Origin: Diploscapter coronatus
Taxonomy: Eukaryota; Nematoda; Chromadorea; Rhabditida; Rhabditidae
DNA: 64,000 bases
Direction of reading: 5' to 3'
Assembly (NCBI GenBank): GCA_964036155.1
Contig: OZ038422.1
Coordinates: forward strand, 31,023,201 to 31,087,200
Under the pieces are notes generated by a model that did not search any database, was not told the origin of the DNA, and saw only the letters and a list, made by a program, of their open reading frames with translations. Positions 49,501-63,052 of this stretch are shown in pieces (positions within the stretch are counted from its first letter, which is position 1; each line of letters starts with the position of its first letter). The position numbers and the translations under genes were made by a program.

Positions 49501-51886
49501 CAGATGTCTTCTAGAAAACTCACAATGTTCCGGAAGTGGTGAGCAAATTGTAGATCTGCATCGTCCGCGTCGCGTCGGTTGGCTCTGCGGCTGGGTATTC
49601 GTACGCTGAAAATGAAAATTAATGATCACAGGTATCGCGCTTTCTTCCCACGAAGTGATCGTTCCTCAAAAATTTTACAATTCGTGAAAATTTTGAAAAC
49701 ATCAAAAAGCACATAAGCTGACAACAAATTAGTCATTTCCCACTTTGTCGTCTTCGGTTTAGCAGCTTTCTTCATTTCTACATCAAAACTCGAGAACTCT
49801 ATCGAATGGAGTTGCGCTTTCTGTTGAAGAACTGATAAATATATCTGCACTGAGGAAGAAAAATGAGGAAGTGGCAATAATGTTGTCTGTTAATGCGCTT
49901 TGGTGACATATTAAAAATTTTCACAAATTGATATATTTTTTTCGAAAGCGGTCGCTTAGTGGAAAATAGACGATACTCAATGGGAAAGAATCAAATGATC
50001 AGATCAAATAAACTCCTTTCTCGTTTCTTCCATTTCATCAAAAATTGTAATTTTCCACTTTTACATTAGTTTTGATAATTTCGAGAAAGAAAAATGTACC
50101 CCTTCCATTCCATCGACTGTCCCGATTAGGCGAGGGGTCTCTGCGCATTCCATTCGTCTGTGGCAGCTCTTTGTATCGATCACGAAATCGGGAGAGCAGT
50201 GGCATCGAGAAGAAGTTGAAATATGAAAAACATGAAATTGATTTTTTAAAGAACAATATTCATCAAAATTTTACACCAAAATTAAAAAGTGCATAAATCA
50301 CAAATCCTGCTCACAATTGGTGGGTAACTCAAATCGAACACGCTGATTACGATAGTCAAATAAAAAACGTTAAAGATACTGAATAATTCTGCAGTTTAGC
50401 TCCCAGTTTCACCTCTTCACTTCACAATGCATCGCATCAACGAAATTAAAATTAGCATACATTGCATAAAGCGCGTATTGATAATGCCATTATTCGCTGT
50501 AGCAACAAAGGAAAATTCGATGTCAAACTGTGAAGTTATTCGGAAATTTAACTCTAGAGTTTCCTGACTTGCTGCTTATCGTATCAGCGCATTCGATTTG
50601 GGTTACCTACCAATTTTCAACTTGAACAATGATTTACATTTATATTTCCTGTTAACAAAAAGTGTGTCAGAAAATTATCATTATAAATAAAACTTTTACT
50701 TGTAATAAAAATCGAATAAACTCGATCATAAATCTAGGCATTTGGACTAAAGATCGCCAAACATTCATTTAGCAAGCTTTTGAAGTTAAAAAGAAATAAT
50801 TGATTAAAAAATCGTACCAAATTTAAATTTTCCTTGTTGCTGCGTGTTTTCGCCGTTCCTGGTTCCCCTCTGATTCTGCCTGTTTCTCCCCATTCCATAA
50901 GCAGCTGAATTCTTCATCGCCACTCGACCAGGTCGATATTGACGGGCTTTCGCGTAACAATAGATCAAAACTGAAAAGAAAACCTTTAGAAATTTCATAA
51001 AGTTAAAAAGATATCGGAACCAACTTGATAAAACGGTGATCAGCATAATAATGAGGATATGTAGAGTGTACTCGGCTAGTCGACTAAATATCGCGTCGCA
51101 AAACTCGTAGATCAGAAGGAATGAACCTGCAAAGGGAATAACTAAAAAATAAAAAGAAAAATTTCAGATAGAATATCCCAAAAGGTTTCTCAAAACTCGA
51201 TTCCAATGAAAATTTTCGCCGGCCAACCAGACTTGCAACTTTTTCTGAAAATTGCAACTGCATTGCACTGCGAAAATAGGCAATGACACATCATTACGCT
51301 GCAGTTGCGTTTATTTTCTTACAAGTCTGAAGCCAATATTTTCCCCTACTCTCGCCTCTTTCCCATACCTTTTTCAACTTCTCAACGAGAAATTTGTAAA
51401 ATCCGTTATTTTTCCATGATTTAGAAAACGCTATTCATTGAAGGTTCTTGAATTTGAAAGCAAGATAAAACCAACCGTAACAAGCAGATATGACGAAGTG
51501 ATCTATCCGGAACTCGAAGGCTATCCAACAATAAGCGAGACCTAGCAGGGTGTAGAACGCGTAGAACGCTGCCAAAATCACGTCCGAAGCGTCAAAGTAC
51601 CTTAAAATTGCTGGTTTGTTGAATTTCAAGAAAACATGAGTAAGAATCAATTTCAAACTTCAGCGAGTTCAAGAAATTGCAAGGCTTTCAACTTGACAAC
51701 TTTATCACCGGTCTTTTGAAATTTGCTTTCTCAAAATCTTTTATTTTAAAAGAGGAAAAATATTGCAACTTCACAGAAATAATCAACGAAAACTTCAACT
51801 TCAGAGTCAAGTTCGTGAATTCGTGAAGTAAAATTAAAATGAAAGTGACTTTTCAAAACAACTCACATATTTAGCAGCGTCGGCAT
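31558..51886 (-). CDS. three-TM protein with C-terminal RRM-like domain (244 aa)
   Basis: Eight exons: 51886-51867, 51600-51476, 51126-51025, 50970-50818, 49605-49524, 49159-49037, 48779-48724 and 31631-31558. They sum to exactly 735 nt, open, all GT-AG. The first half has three hydrophobic segments (about 14-34, 41-61 and 68-91), then a basic Gln/Arg/Asn-rich linker. The C-terminus has an RRM-like fold: RWAHLAVYS, NKTIFLMFR, TIEQAKRAFVSLHGMWYNG, then HLVQVKF. The LHG-W-G-LV-VK arrangement resembles the atypical RRM at the end of inner-nuclear-membrane MAN1/LEM proteins, but I see no LEM domain, so the name is left open. The last junction (G|GT, phase 1) spans 17,092 nt, and the motif reads continuously across it. 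Minus-strand AATAAA at 31516-31521. Possible upstream partner of the neuropeptide receptor in an operon. Confidence 0.82.
38999..39503. repeat. diverged local duplication inside the 17-kb intron
   Basis: Copy A (38999-39087) and copy B (39435-39503) share ACTTTAC-AGGAAACAAGC, TGCAGC, ACTAACCTC, CCAGACTAA and GCTCTAATGAAGCTCA in the same order. Copy B lacks two short internal blocks. Confidence 0.75.
42195..42230. repeat. hairpin in the 17-kb intron
   Basis: CCGGATAAA pairs with TTTATCCGG, extended by flanking GCCC/GGGC, around a loop of about 11 nt. Confidence 0.7.
44205..44345. repeat. dispersed AAGTCGAAG-type repeat
   Basis: Starts near GGATCAGGGGTGCACGGAG and continues with alternating AAATT and GTCGAAG words, resembling the intergenic copies at 7147 and 10207 in reverse orientation. 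Diverged; boundaries uncertain. Confidence 0.35.
51224..51330. repeat. fold-back element (CAGACTTG family), second copy
   Basis: Begins CAACCAGACTTG and ends CAAGTCTGA, with a nested GCAACTGCA/TGCAGTTGC pair. Lies in an intron of the RRM-like gene and shares outer arms and a GCAACTGC core with 23875-23950. Confidence 0.65.
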
Positions 51887-52661
51887 ACTATTCTTCTGCG
51901 ATCACTGAGCTGACTGCAAATCAGAAGACAGGAGAATTGGAATTCTTGACTGGGTTGCGATTCTGCGCAGCTGCTCGCTCGCTTCCTTGATTCTTCGATT
52001 CCGGCCTCTGCTCGATGCTTCGGATGTTTCGATGGATTCGGTCTCCGGAGTCCCGACCGGAAGTGGGTTACATCAATGAGGGGACGAGGCTCCAGCACAA
52101 GGTGAAAATGCAGCGCGGCTCTGAAACAACGGAATTTATCGAGCTTTATGAAATGTTCACCGAATTCACCAATCAAATCATTTCGAAAATTCACCCGCTT
52201 TTGAAAAGACGTAACGTTAGCAAAAAAGAAGGTGAGCTTCTCAAAAGAGAGCGGTCGATAAAGTGAACGAACTTCCCAAGAAGCCGTTTATCGATCGAGA
52301 AAAGTCGATAAAAATTAGAAAATTATCGAAAAAGAAAAGTTTGTTTTGAAAGTGTTGTTTTCCCGTGGGTCACATCCGCCAAAATGTTGTCTTGTGAGAC
52401 ATCCCACTATCCGTACAACGAATGCGAGTTTTTTACAGCGTACTCTGCGTTTAAGCGCGTAGTTAAAATTCGGTCGAAGAGAGGGCGAATGAATGAGTCA
52501 GAAACGAAAAATCAAGAAAGACGGAAAATTAGCATACATTGCAAAAATTTCGAGATGCAAATCGGCAGCAAAAGTGGAAACCCATTTTCGAACTTGGACG
52601 ATTCTCGACAGCTCACCGCGCAACAAAAAGCAGCTAGACACAACCGTTTGCAGCAAGAACC
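51887..52661. promoter_or_regulatory. divergent intergenic region between two start codons
   Basis: The 775-bp gap between the RRM-like gene (minus) and the ABC transporter (plus), so it probably contains both promoters. GC content is higher than in neighbouring intergenic DNA. No clear TATA element was identified. An open frame at 52384-52815 overlaps it but conflicts with the transporter's first exon frame. Confidence 0.55.
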
Positions 52662-55600
52662 ATGTCCAGGAAGGAGGCCAAGGGTTAGAAATGATAGAGT
52701 AGAAAGAGGCAGGAACTTGCAGAAATTCTCGACTCCGAAAACAAAAATCACTTCCACTTTTCCGCTTCTGCGAATGCACTGGAATTATTACTGTTTCGTT
52801 TTCGGAACCTCATGACCAATTTTCGAAAACGCTAACCTAGAAAATCGCGAAAAATCGGAGAAAAACACAAAGAAAAAGAAACTTGTTGCTAAACGACGAG
52901 TAGCTTCATCTCTTGTTAGCGAGTTTTCGTCCTTCGCCTGTCAAATCGCAATTTCTCTGTTCCAGACAGCGTGACAGTAGAAGAACAAGAGCCTCTGCTA
53001 GCCTCGAAACGAACCGATTTGAGTGGAAGGGCATGCCTTATCTGGAAGAACATTTGGTAAGCAGAAATAGGAAACAAACTAAAATTGGTTATTCGAAAAT
53101 CTCGCGACTTTGCAAAATAGGATAGAGTAAGGAGAGAAAGAGTAGGGAAGCCTTATCATTTTCGCATACTATCTTCAAAGATTGGAATATCGGACTTTCC
53201 TGAAAATTTAAAAATCTCCTGAATGAAAACGCAATGCTATCTGAAAATCCTCTAGAATAATTCGAGCTGAACTAGACGTAAGGATGAAATTTCAAACAGA
53301 ATCTGTATTGTCTCACGACTTAAAAAAATCTAGTCGGAAATGGATTTTCGCTTGATGAGAAGTTCCTCTTTCATCCCAAAATGCGTGTTTATAACGGCTA
53401 AATCCGTCTGCCTGCTTGTAGAACTCCGATTATCCCCTACAATCTGAATAAGCTTAGAAATGAGGAGAGAAAGCGGAGAAGTTGCAGGGTGCGAACGAAG
53501 TCGGATCGAGACCTGCTGAAGGGCATAAGCGGGGTGGCCGTGCCTGGAGAAGTCGTCGCGCTAATGGGCGCGTCTGGAGCGGGCAAGACCACGCTGCTCA
53601 ACGCTCTGCTGCAGAGGAATTTGAAGGTATGAACCAAGAAGATAGTGGATTTGGCCTGTTGTAGAATAACTGAAATCATGTACTGAAGCAAAATGCCCAA
53701 TGTTTTCGCGATTTTTCTCATTTTTGAGTAACTTCGCGGAAAGTTCGATTTTGGAGACGCAATTTGGAAAGTTAAAATAGTACTGAAAAGCGGGTGTCAA
53801 TAAACAAAAAACAAAGTTCCAGAATTTTCTGAGACATGGCATTTGTTCTTAAATGTGTCTGTGTGCAGTGATAAAATTACGAAGTCAGCAGAAATACAGA
53901 AACTTGTTATATTTTTTCCGGGTCTAACAGTGGAAGGCGAAATTCTAGTGAACGGTCAGAGCGTGGGCAAGGGTGTGACGAGTGTGTCCGCCTACGTGCA
54001 GCAGGAAGACATCTTCGTCGGAACGCTTACGGTAAAGAAAATTAGTTTGAAAAAGAGAATCCCCAGGAAATTACTCTTGATACTCTTGATCAAGAGACAT
54101 TTACGTTCCCTTAGATAGTGTTTGATGTTTTAGGTTCGCGAACATTTGATGATCCAAGCTCGACTTCGACTCCCTTCATCATTCAGTGCGAAGCAGAGAG
54201 TTGCCAGGGTTGAAGAGGTAGAGATATCTTTGAATCCTTTCTGTTGGTTATTGCAGTGCGCAAAACTTATAGAAAGAAATTTTCAGTGTGGTGTACATTT
54301 TCTTAGTTTGACTATAGGGCTGTTTGAGATTGGTATTTTTTCGAAGTACAAACTTTATTTGTTTATATCAAATCATTCTGTTTCATTGTTATAGTGTAGA
54401 ATATTAAAAGTATCAATCTAATGACATCTAAAACTTGCCAAATTTCAAATTTTCAGGTGATGCGTGACATGATGCTGGATAGCTCTCAGAATTCACGAAT
54501 CGGCGTGCCAGGCATAATCAAGGGCATTTCTGGCGGAGAGATGAAGCGACTCGCCTTCGCCACGGAAATCCTCAGCAATCCGCCCATTCTCTTCTGCGAT
54601 GAACCCACGTAAGTCGTACATGAAATCATTTGCTGATAGTAGCTAAGAAATAAAGATTAAAATGTTAGTCATTGATGGATTAGATCAGACCTAAGGAGCA
54701 CTTTCGTTAGACGAAAATAAACTAGAGAGTAGGTCGCGAAGACTTTCTGACTATCATCCTCCTTAGGTCTAGATTAGATGAAGGAAGTTATGATGTATCA
54801 GTATGAAAACGATGAATTTCCGTGATGTCATACTTTCATAAATTACAAAGTTTCAATTTTTCTATCATCAACTCTTTCAGCACCGGTCTGGATTCGTACA
54901 TGGCGATGATTGTTGTGAAGCGGTTGGAGGCGATGGCTGCAGAGCAGGGGAAAACCATCATCTGCACGATCCATCAGCCGTCCTCGGAAGTTTTCGAGTT
55001 ATTCGATCGAGTGAGCAAGTTTTTCAATCAATTTATCAATGATCTTGATCTTCCATATAGCGCAGAAAGGATAATCTTGCATATTAATTTTTAAAAAGTT
55101 TCACGATAGAGCATCAGAATTCTAGAAATATTGATTTGCTTCCAGGTAGTGTTCCTGTCGCAAGGCCGCGTTGCATTCCACGGCGCAACAGACGAAGCGA
55201 TTTACTTCTTCTCTGACTGCGGCCACCTCATTCCCGATCACACCAACCCTGCCGATTTCTACATCGACACTCTCGCCATCTGGCCGGGAAAAGTCGAGGA
55301 GTGCAAGGAGAGAATGGCCGAGATTTGTGACAAGGCTCGACATTTTGAATTTATTGCTCAGCGACGTGCAAAGGTTAGACCTAGGCAGAGTTTTAGCTAG
55401 ACTGAAAAATAAAGGGATTGAGGGTAAGAAATGTGAGGAAGGACGAGTTTTATCAGAGAAGAAGGAAATAGGTGAGTGGGCTCGCAAAAGGAATATAGAT
55501 ATAACTCTTCAGCATATTCGGTTGAATTGCTGCCTAGGTCTTTCAGAAAGTCAAATTTTAAAATTTCAACGATAAAACCGAAGACAATAGATATCGAAAC

Positions 55601-58276
55601 TCTCAAAGACAATGAATATCAAAGAGTGGCAAAGTTTTGTCCAACTCATTTTTCGATAAACTCACCTTAGGATTTATCATTCAAACTTCCGTAACAGAAG
55701 GTCCACTATTTCATTTCTTGCATCATAATTTCTGATACTTTTCTTATTCGATGATTTTTCAGTTCGGCAAGCACCGCTACAACGAGGCTCTGCAGCAGAA
55801 GATCGAGATCGGTCGGACTCCCAGGAAGCTTGTGTCGCATAGAGGCGCAAACTACTTGCAAGTGCTCATCGGGCTGTTCGTCAGGTACATTCTTATTTTG
55901 TTTAGAATTTATTCAATAGTTTATCTATTTATGTTTCTGCTAAAACAAGAATAATTGGAATTTATCTTCACTTTACTATGGCAATAACAGATTGCAAAGG
56001 AACAACTGCCACTGCAGTTGTAGTAGGAAATTTAAAAAAAAAAATTGAAATTCTGAATGACGACATATTGTATTATAGAGGTTTTAAAATTTCAACGATT
56101 TACGCTTTTATTTTCCAGATACATAAAGGACAACATGCGCAACCCCTCGATCATGCGTGCCAAGTTCGTGCAGAAGATCGTCATGGGTCTCTTTCTCGGA
56201 TCGCTCTATTTCCGACCGACAAACGATCAGGTTGAGTGTGTTCAAAATTATTGTTATTCTCTTCTTTTCTAAATTTCATCACTTTCTTTAATCGGATATC
56301 CATCGCTCTGTAAATCACGACCATAGTTTTGCCATAAAAGCGGATTCTGTAACAGACATTTTTGTTAGCCAATTTCTTTGTTATAGAATGTTTTCTAATT
56401 TCGAATTTTTGTGCAGAACGTCTCACTCTCTTCTCAATAATCTATTCTTTGATTTTGCAGGACGGCATCGCGAATCTGAAGGGCGCTCTGTTCTACTACC
56501 TGGCAGAAGTGACGTACGCGACCATTTTCGGAATCCAGACATATTTGCCGAGCGATTTTCCGCTCCTGACAAGGGAATACCACGACAAGATCTATCCCGT
56601 GTCCGCCTATTTTATTGCGAGGATGAGTTTATTTTATCATTTTTTAAATAATTTATATAATAACACCTTCCAACAATGTCCTCCATGTGTTCATTCCCGA
56701 TGTCGTTGTTTTCAAACGACATGATCAAACCCTAATAAAAATTCTGTTCCTATTGAAAATCGGGAGTACAACATGTTTACTTTTTCACCTAGTTTTGATG
56801 ATGAATTCATGCCATACAACTATCTTTTTCCTTTCCAGGTGCTCTCATACATGCCGATCTTCTCAGTCGATGGGATGATCCTTGTCGCGATCTCGTATTT
56901 CATGCTGGATCTGCCCGCCTCTGCAGCCCGATTCTTCCGCATTCTCTTCACTGTCGTCCTCGTCGAGTGGAATGTCTCTTCTCTCGGTAAGCTTTTCAAC
57001 CCTAGCTTATTTATTTCGGAAAATCTCATTTAACGAAACTTTGAATTGCATAATTTTCGTTAGCACAAGCAACACACAAGTTGGAATTCAGGTTTGAAAA
57101 TTTTCGAAAGGTGCACTCTTACCTATTTATTATTGTGAAACGACGGAATGCCTAAAACATAATTATTGTTAGGCATTGATCAAGTGGTAAGAGTAAAGAG
57201 AATTAATTTAGGGGAATATTCTTTCCATCTTTTCTAAATTTCAACATTTCCAAGACGCGTTATTAATTCCTTCCCAACATTCATTCTCATTTACAGGTGT
57301 ATGCATTTGCTCGGTAGCCCCGAACTACGCAGTAGCAGTGTCGGTGACAGGTCCAGTGCTGACCGTTTTCTCCATGACAGGAGGCCTCTTCACCAATGTC
57401 GGTGCAATGCCTCCCTACATCGGATGGGTACAATACCTTTCGTGGTAAGTCTAACATTTTGGCTAAGATTACCTTCATTTTTCATCAACTTCCTATCTTT
57501 ATCCATCGACATCAATGTATAGCTTTCCTCTTCAAAAATATTCGATGTCCCATACATGACAGATGAGGTGCATAGTTCATTATTGGATTTGAAAAGACCT
57601 TCATCCAGTTTCAACTTCAAAATTGCTGAAACTGAAGATATTCTTGGTCTGTTTCTGCTATCAAATTTGCAACGTTTATGTTTTGCAGGTTCCGTTACGG
57701 TTACGAATCGTTGGTGATTTCGAACTGGGACTATCCGAAGTACGACAACATTTCCTGCACGATCAAGAAGGGCAAGGAACTCTCTCCGTTCTGCATGCAC
57801 AACGGCACTGAAGTTATCGAGGTGAGTTTTAAGTCATTTACTTTGTTTTTTATCCTTCATTCCAGTATGACATGCATTTTCAATGATACATCACTTGGGC
57901 CTCACCCAAAATTTATTAACAAATCACTACCATTATTTTAAAACTTTGTTTTACGTTCCTTACCTAAAATTTGAATTTTAGCCATGTTGAAAGTGGGTTG
58001 TTGATGAGTTGTAGGAGGAACCCATCAAGTTGGGCTCCAAATTTTGATTTTTAGAGCTTTTGACTTATTTTTCTTCAAAAATAGTCAATTTCAAACTTTT
58101 CTTTCATGAATTCCAACTTTAAAAAATCATTCCAGGATCTATTTCTCTTTTTGCAGAGCCTGTCCTTCTCGGTGCACAACATGTACTTCAACTGGGTTGT
58201 GATGCTGTGCTTCACTCTGTTCATCTACTGCATCGGTTATTGCGGACTCGTCTTCAGAGCCATTCGCAACAGATGA
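52662..58276 (+). CDS. White/ABCG-type half ABC transporter (633 aa)
   Basis: Fifteen exons: 52662-52683, 52966-53056, 53488-53626, 53921-54031, 54134-54217, 54457-54608, 54881-55010, 55146-55373, 55763-55884, 56119-56230, 56461-56622, 56839-56986, 57297-57444, 57689-57821 and 58157-58276 (1902 nt, open). The N-terminal nucleotide-binding domain has Walker [10 protein letters not shown] (65-73), signature SGGEMKR (174-180), Walker B ILFCDEPT (D197, E198) and H-loop TIHQPSS. Six helices follow, with the White-family [11 protein letters not shown] segment. The N-terminus carries EQEPLL, an acidic-dileucine-type sorting motif, compatible with lysosome-related organelles (inference). Half-transporters of this class must dimerise; they move pigment precursors, lipids or other small molecules. 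Intron 11 starts AT instead of GT. Exon 4 either starts after a CCG or, using a normal AG, gains seven residues (start 53900, 640 aa). Confidence 0.93.
54687..54770. repeat. intronic fold-back, 12-bp arms
   Basis: AGACCTAAGGAG and CTCCTTAGGTCT flank about 60 nt in the intron after the Walker B exon of the ABC transporter. Confidence 0.75.
57147..57177. repeat. intronic hairpin, 9-bp arms
   Basis: AATGCCTAA and TTAGGCATT pair around a 13-nt A/T loop in an intron of the ABC transporter. Confidence 0.7.
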
Positions 58277-58964
58277 GTCCAGACAGGAAAACAACGGTTA
58301 GAATTTGAACAAATAAAGTTTCTTATAGAAAACTTAAATAAAATTTTCCTATGGATTTTCGTTTCCTTATTTTCATCAAATTCTCTTGTTTCGGCATTTT
58401 ATCCTTTTTTCTGCGATTATTTTTGATACTGCACTTCAATATCATGCTATTTCCTTAAGAACCGTCAGCCCTTTTGCCAAATTCACTCTGGCACTATGTT
58501 TCCTACATTTTTCAGGAACTAAGATTCTCCCTTAGTCACCCCACCGAAAAAATGCGATAATCGAAAAGGGCTATCAGCTATGAACAATATTGAATCCAGT
58601 GAAAGGGGCGTGGCTTGGCGGTCCTATCTAAATATCTTGGCATCCTGAATTCAGTCCCAACTAACACCCACAAATCAAAACCAAAGAGCATAAGCTAACG
58701 TGCTTGTCATAACAACATCTGAACCCCCAGTAACTTTATTCTTTCAATTCTTTCTCAACTTAACAAACAGAAAGAAATGAGATTAAGTAAAGTTTCTAGA
58801 AAATTCGAAAACAATTACTCAAAAAAATCTCGAAACAAAATAATTTCGAAAAAGATTAAATTTTATCTTGATTGGGAGGGAAAGTGGATGAATGACGGGA
58901 TCAAGGGAAGAAGAATGAAGAAGTCGGAGAGAGGATTGGACAACGAATTGGAGAGAAAGGGCTC
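58277..58964. other. 3' flank of the ABC transporter
   Basis: No coding signal. Begins with the transporter 3' UTR; otherwise nothing recognised. Confidence 0.5.
58312..58317 (+). terminator. poly(A) signal of the ABC transporter
   Basis: AATAAA 36 nt after the TGA stop, the usual spacing in nematodes. Confidence 0.75.
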
Positions 58965-59192
58965 CAAAGGAATAGTGGGACCTTCGCCGACCTGCTGAAA
59001 ATTCAAAACTCATAATGCCAGTCGATGTTAAAATTTTCATTCTTCTTTACGAATTCTTACACATCTTTCACATCAGAATTTGGTTTCAGATTTTTCATTC
59101 CCGACTCAGGTTCAACCCTATTTTTCATTTACCTAATAGAGCTTGGTGGTGATGATGGGATTGCAGATGCCTTCGAGTTCGATGCAAACCAG
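58965..59192 (-). pseudogene. degenerate Hsp70 lid and C-terminal exon remnants
   Basis: Behind a TTTAG acceptor (59193-59194) the minus strand reads LVCIELEGICNPIITTKLY, matching the conserved ELEGVCNPIITKLYQ end of the Hsp70 lid, followed by TAG (59133-59135) and a GTAAAT donor. The TAG replaces the usual Gln codon, a single-base change. A second acceptor at 58995-58996 is followed by QVGEGPTI, reminiscent of the GPTIEEVD tail. These lie in order downstream of the truncated Hsp70 gene and look like its own former 3' exons. The lid segment between 59192 and 59594 is not recognisable. Confidence 0.7.
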
Positions 59193-59593
59193 CTAAACAT
59201 GAATTCTGTTATTGCCTGCCTTTGGGGGGCAGTGAGAGAGGATACGATAGAAATGGATGCAAGACAGTTTGGATGTTCACTTTGTATTGATTGTATGAAT
59301 TGTGAACACGAGTTTCGATTACAAAAATTTATTGAACGAAACAAATACGAATGCATAAAATTGTTTTAAGCGAGCGATGTAAAGGACCGTCCCCAAGGGG
59401 AACGGTTTTGAGGAAACTCCGCTCAGGGTGAGCGATAGGAACAGAAACTGACGCTTCCAGCAGGAAAGAGCCAAGGGGTAAACGGTGTCCGCCCTCTGAA
59501 ATGGAGAGAGAGCTTAACCTTAGAGATGCTGGGAATTTGGGAGTGCTCTTTGTTTATGACGAAAGAAAGTGAAAACATTTAAAAATTGAAATG

Positions 59594-62080
<2,487 letters not shown>

Positions 62081-62162
62081 CTTTTCAGATTCTGAAACCT
62101 GACAGATTAGATTTTTAGACGAGATTTTTGAAAATTCAGTAGAGAAAATCTATAGAAAAGCT

Positions 62163-62582
62163 TTTAAGAGTGGATGTCAGTAAGGACCAAAGTCGGTGTT
62201 TCCAGGGGTCCGTCGACTTGGTTGATTTTCACATATATTGTTCAGTTTTTCACGCTGATTCTCATGGTGCTATCCGTTTTTCGTAAAAATGTAAATGGGC
62301 AGAATTATGCTAATTTAAAGTTTTTACATACCCCATATCAGAAAAAATTCATAACTTCCTTATTTCTGAACCAAATGGAACGCGGTTTTTAGCATTGAAT
62401 AGCCCATTAGAAATTCTACAAATAATATAACTCCACCCACTTTGATTTTTACGAAAAACGGATAGTACCACGAGAGTTAGCGTGAAAAAGTGAACAATAT
62501 ATGTGAAAATCAGCCAAATCGACGGACCCCTGTTCCGCATCCCTTCCTTATGACTTTGATTTTTCTTGACATCCATTCTTAA
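62163..62582. mobile_element. palindromic fold-back/MITE-like element
   Basis: Two arms (about 62163-62295 and 62437-62582) are inverted copies, beginning TTTAAGAGTGGATGTCAG and TTAAGAATGGATGTCAAG respectively. They are about 80% alike at the core, and weaker pairing continues toward a central loop near 62320-62400. A half copy lies at 20075-20216. Both arms keep an open stretch reading RGPS-WLIFTY, but the third copy is frame-shifted. It lies 80 bp upstream of the hsp70 start codon. No transposase is seen. Confidence 0.75.
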
Positions 62583-63052
62583 CAAATTCTGAAAGATTGA
62601 ACTGAAATTAAATAAAACTGATACCATGAAAAGGATGAAGGAAATGCCTTATCGCTAACCAGGTAGTGAAAAAGAGAGTGACTGAGAAGAAAACGCATAG
62701 GCTATTTCAGTGGAACATCGAGAAAATATGAAAAATACGCTAACATTGATGCTGCTGACGAACAATATTATGCTTTGAATAAGTTCAACAACTGTTCACA
62801 AGAAATCGATTAACTATTTCTGGTATATATTTTGAAACTTTACTTTGAAATTAGTATAAAATAAATATTGGATTTGGTTACAGAATATTTGAAATAAAAC
62901 ATTTATTTTAGTTACAACTATCCATCATAACTTTTGGATGTCTTCGAGAGTTGGCTGCATCATGTGTATTGAAATTTTTAATAATAGTCAAATAAAGATA
63001 ATATTCATAAAATATAATGTCAAATAAAAATGCTACATGAGATTAAACTGCA
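62583..63052. other. intergenic, AT-rich
   Basis: No coding signal. Downstream flank of the Kelch gene and distal upstream flank of hsp70. Confidence 0.5.

Noticed and set aside
50098..50256. Possible cassette exon of the RRM-like gene (RFRDRYKELPQTNGMRR frame)
   Set aside because: The codon usage looks coding and a GTACAT donor in the right phase exists, but no acceptable acceptor precedes it. The gene is already exactly in frame without it.
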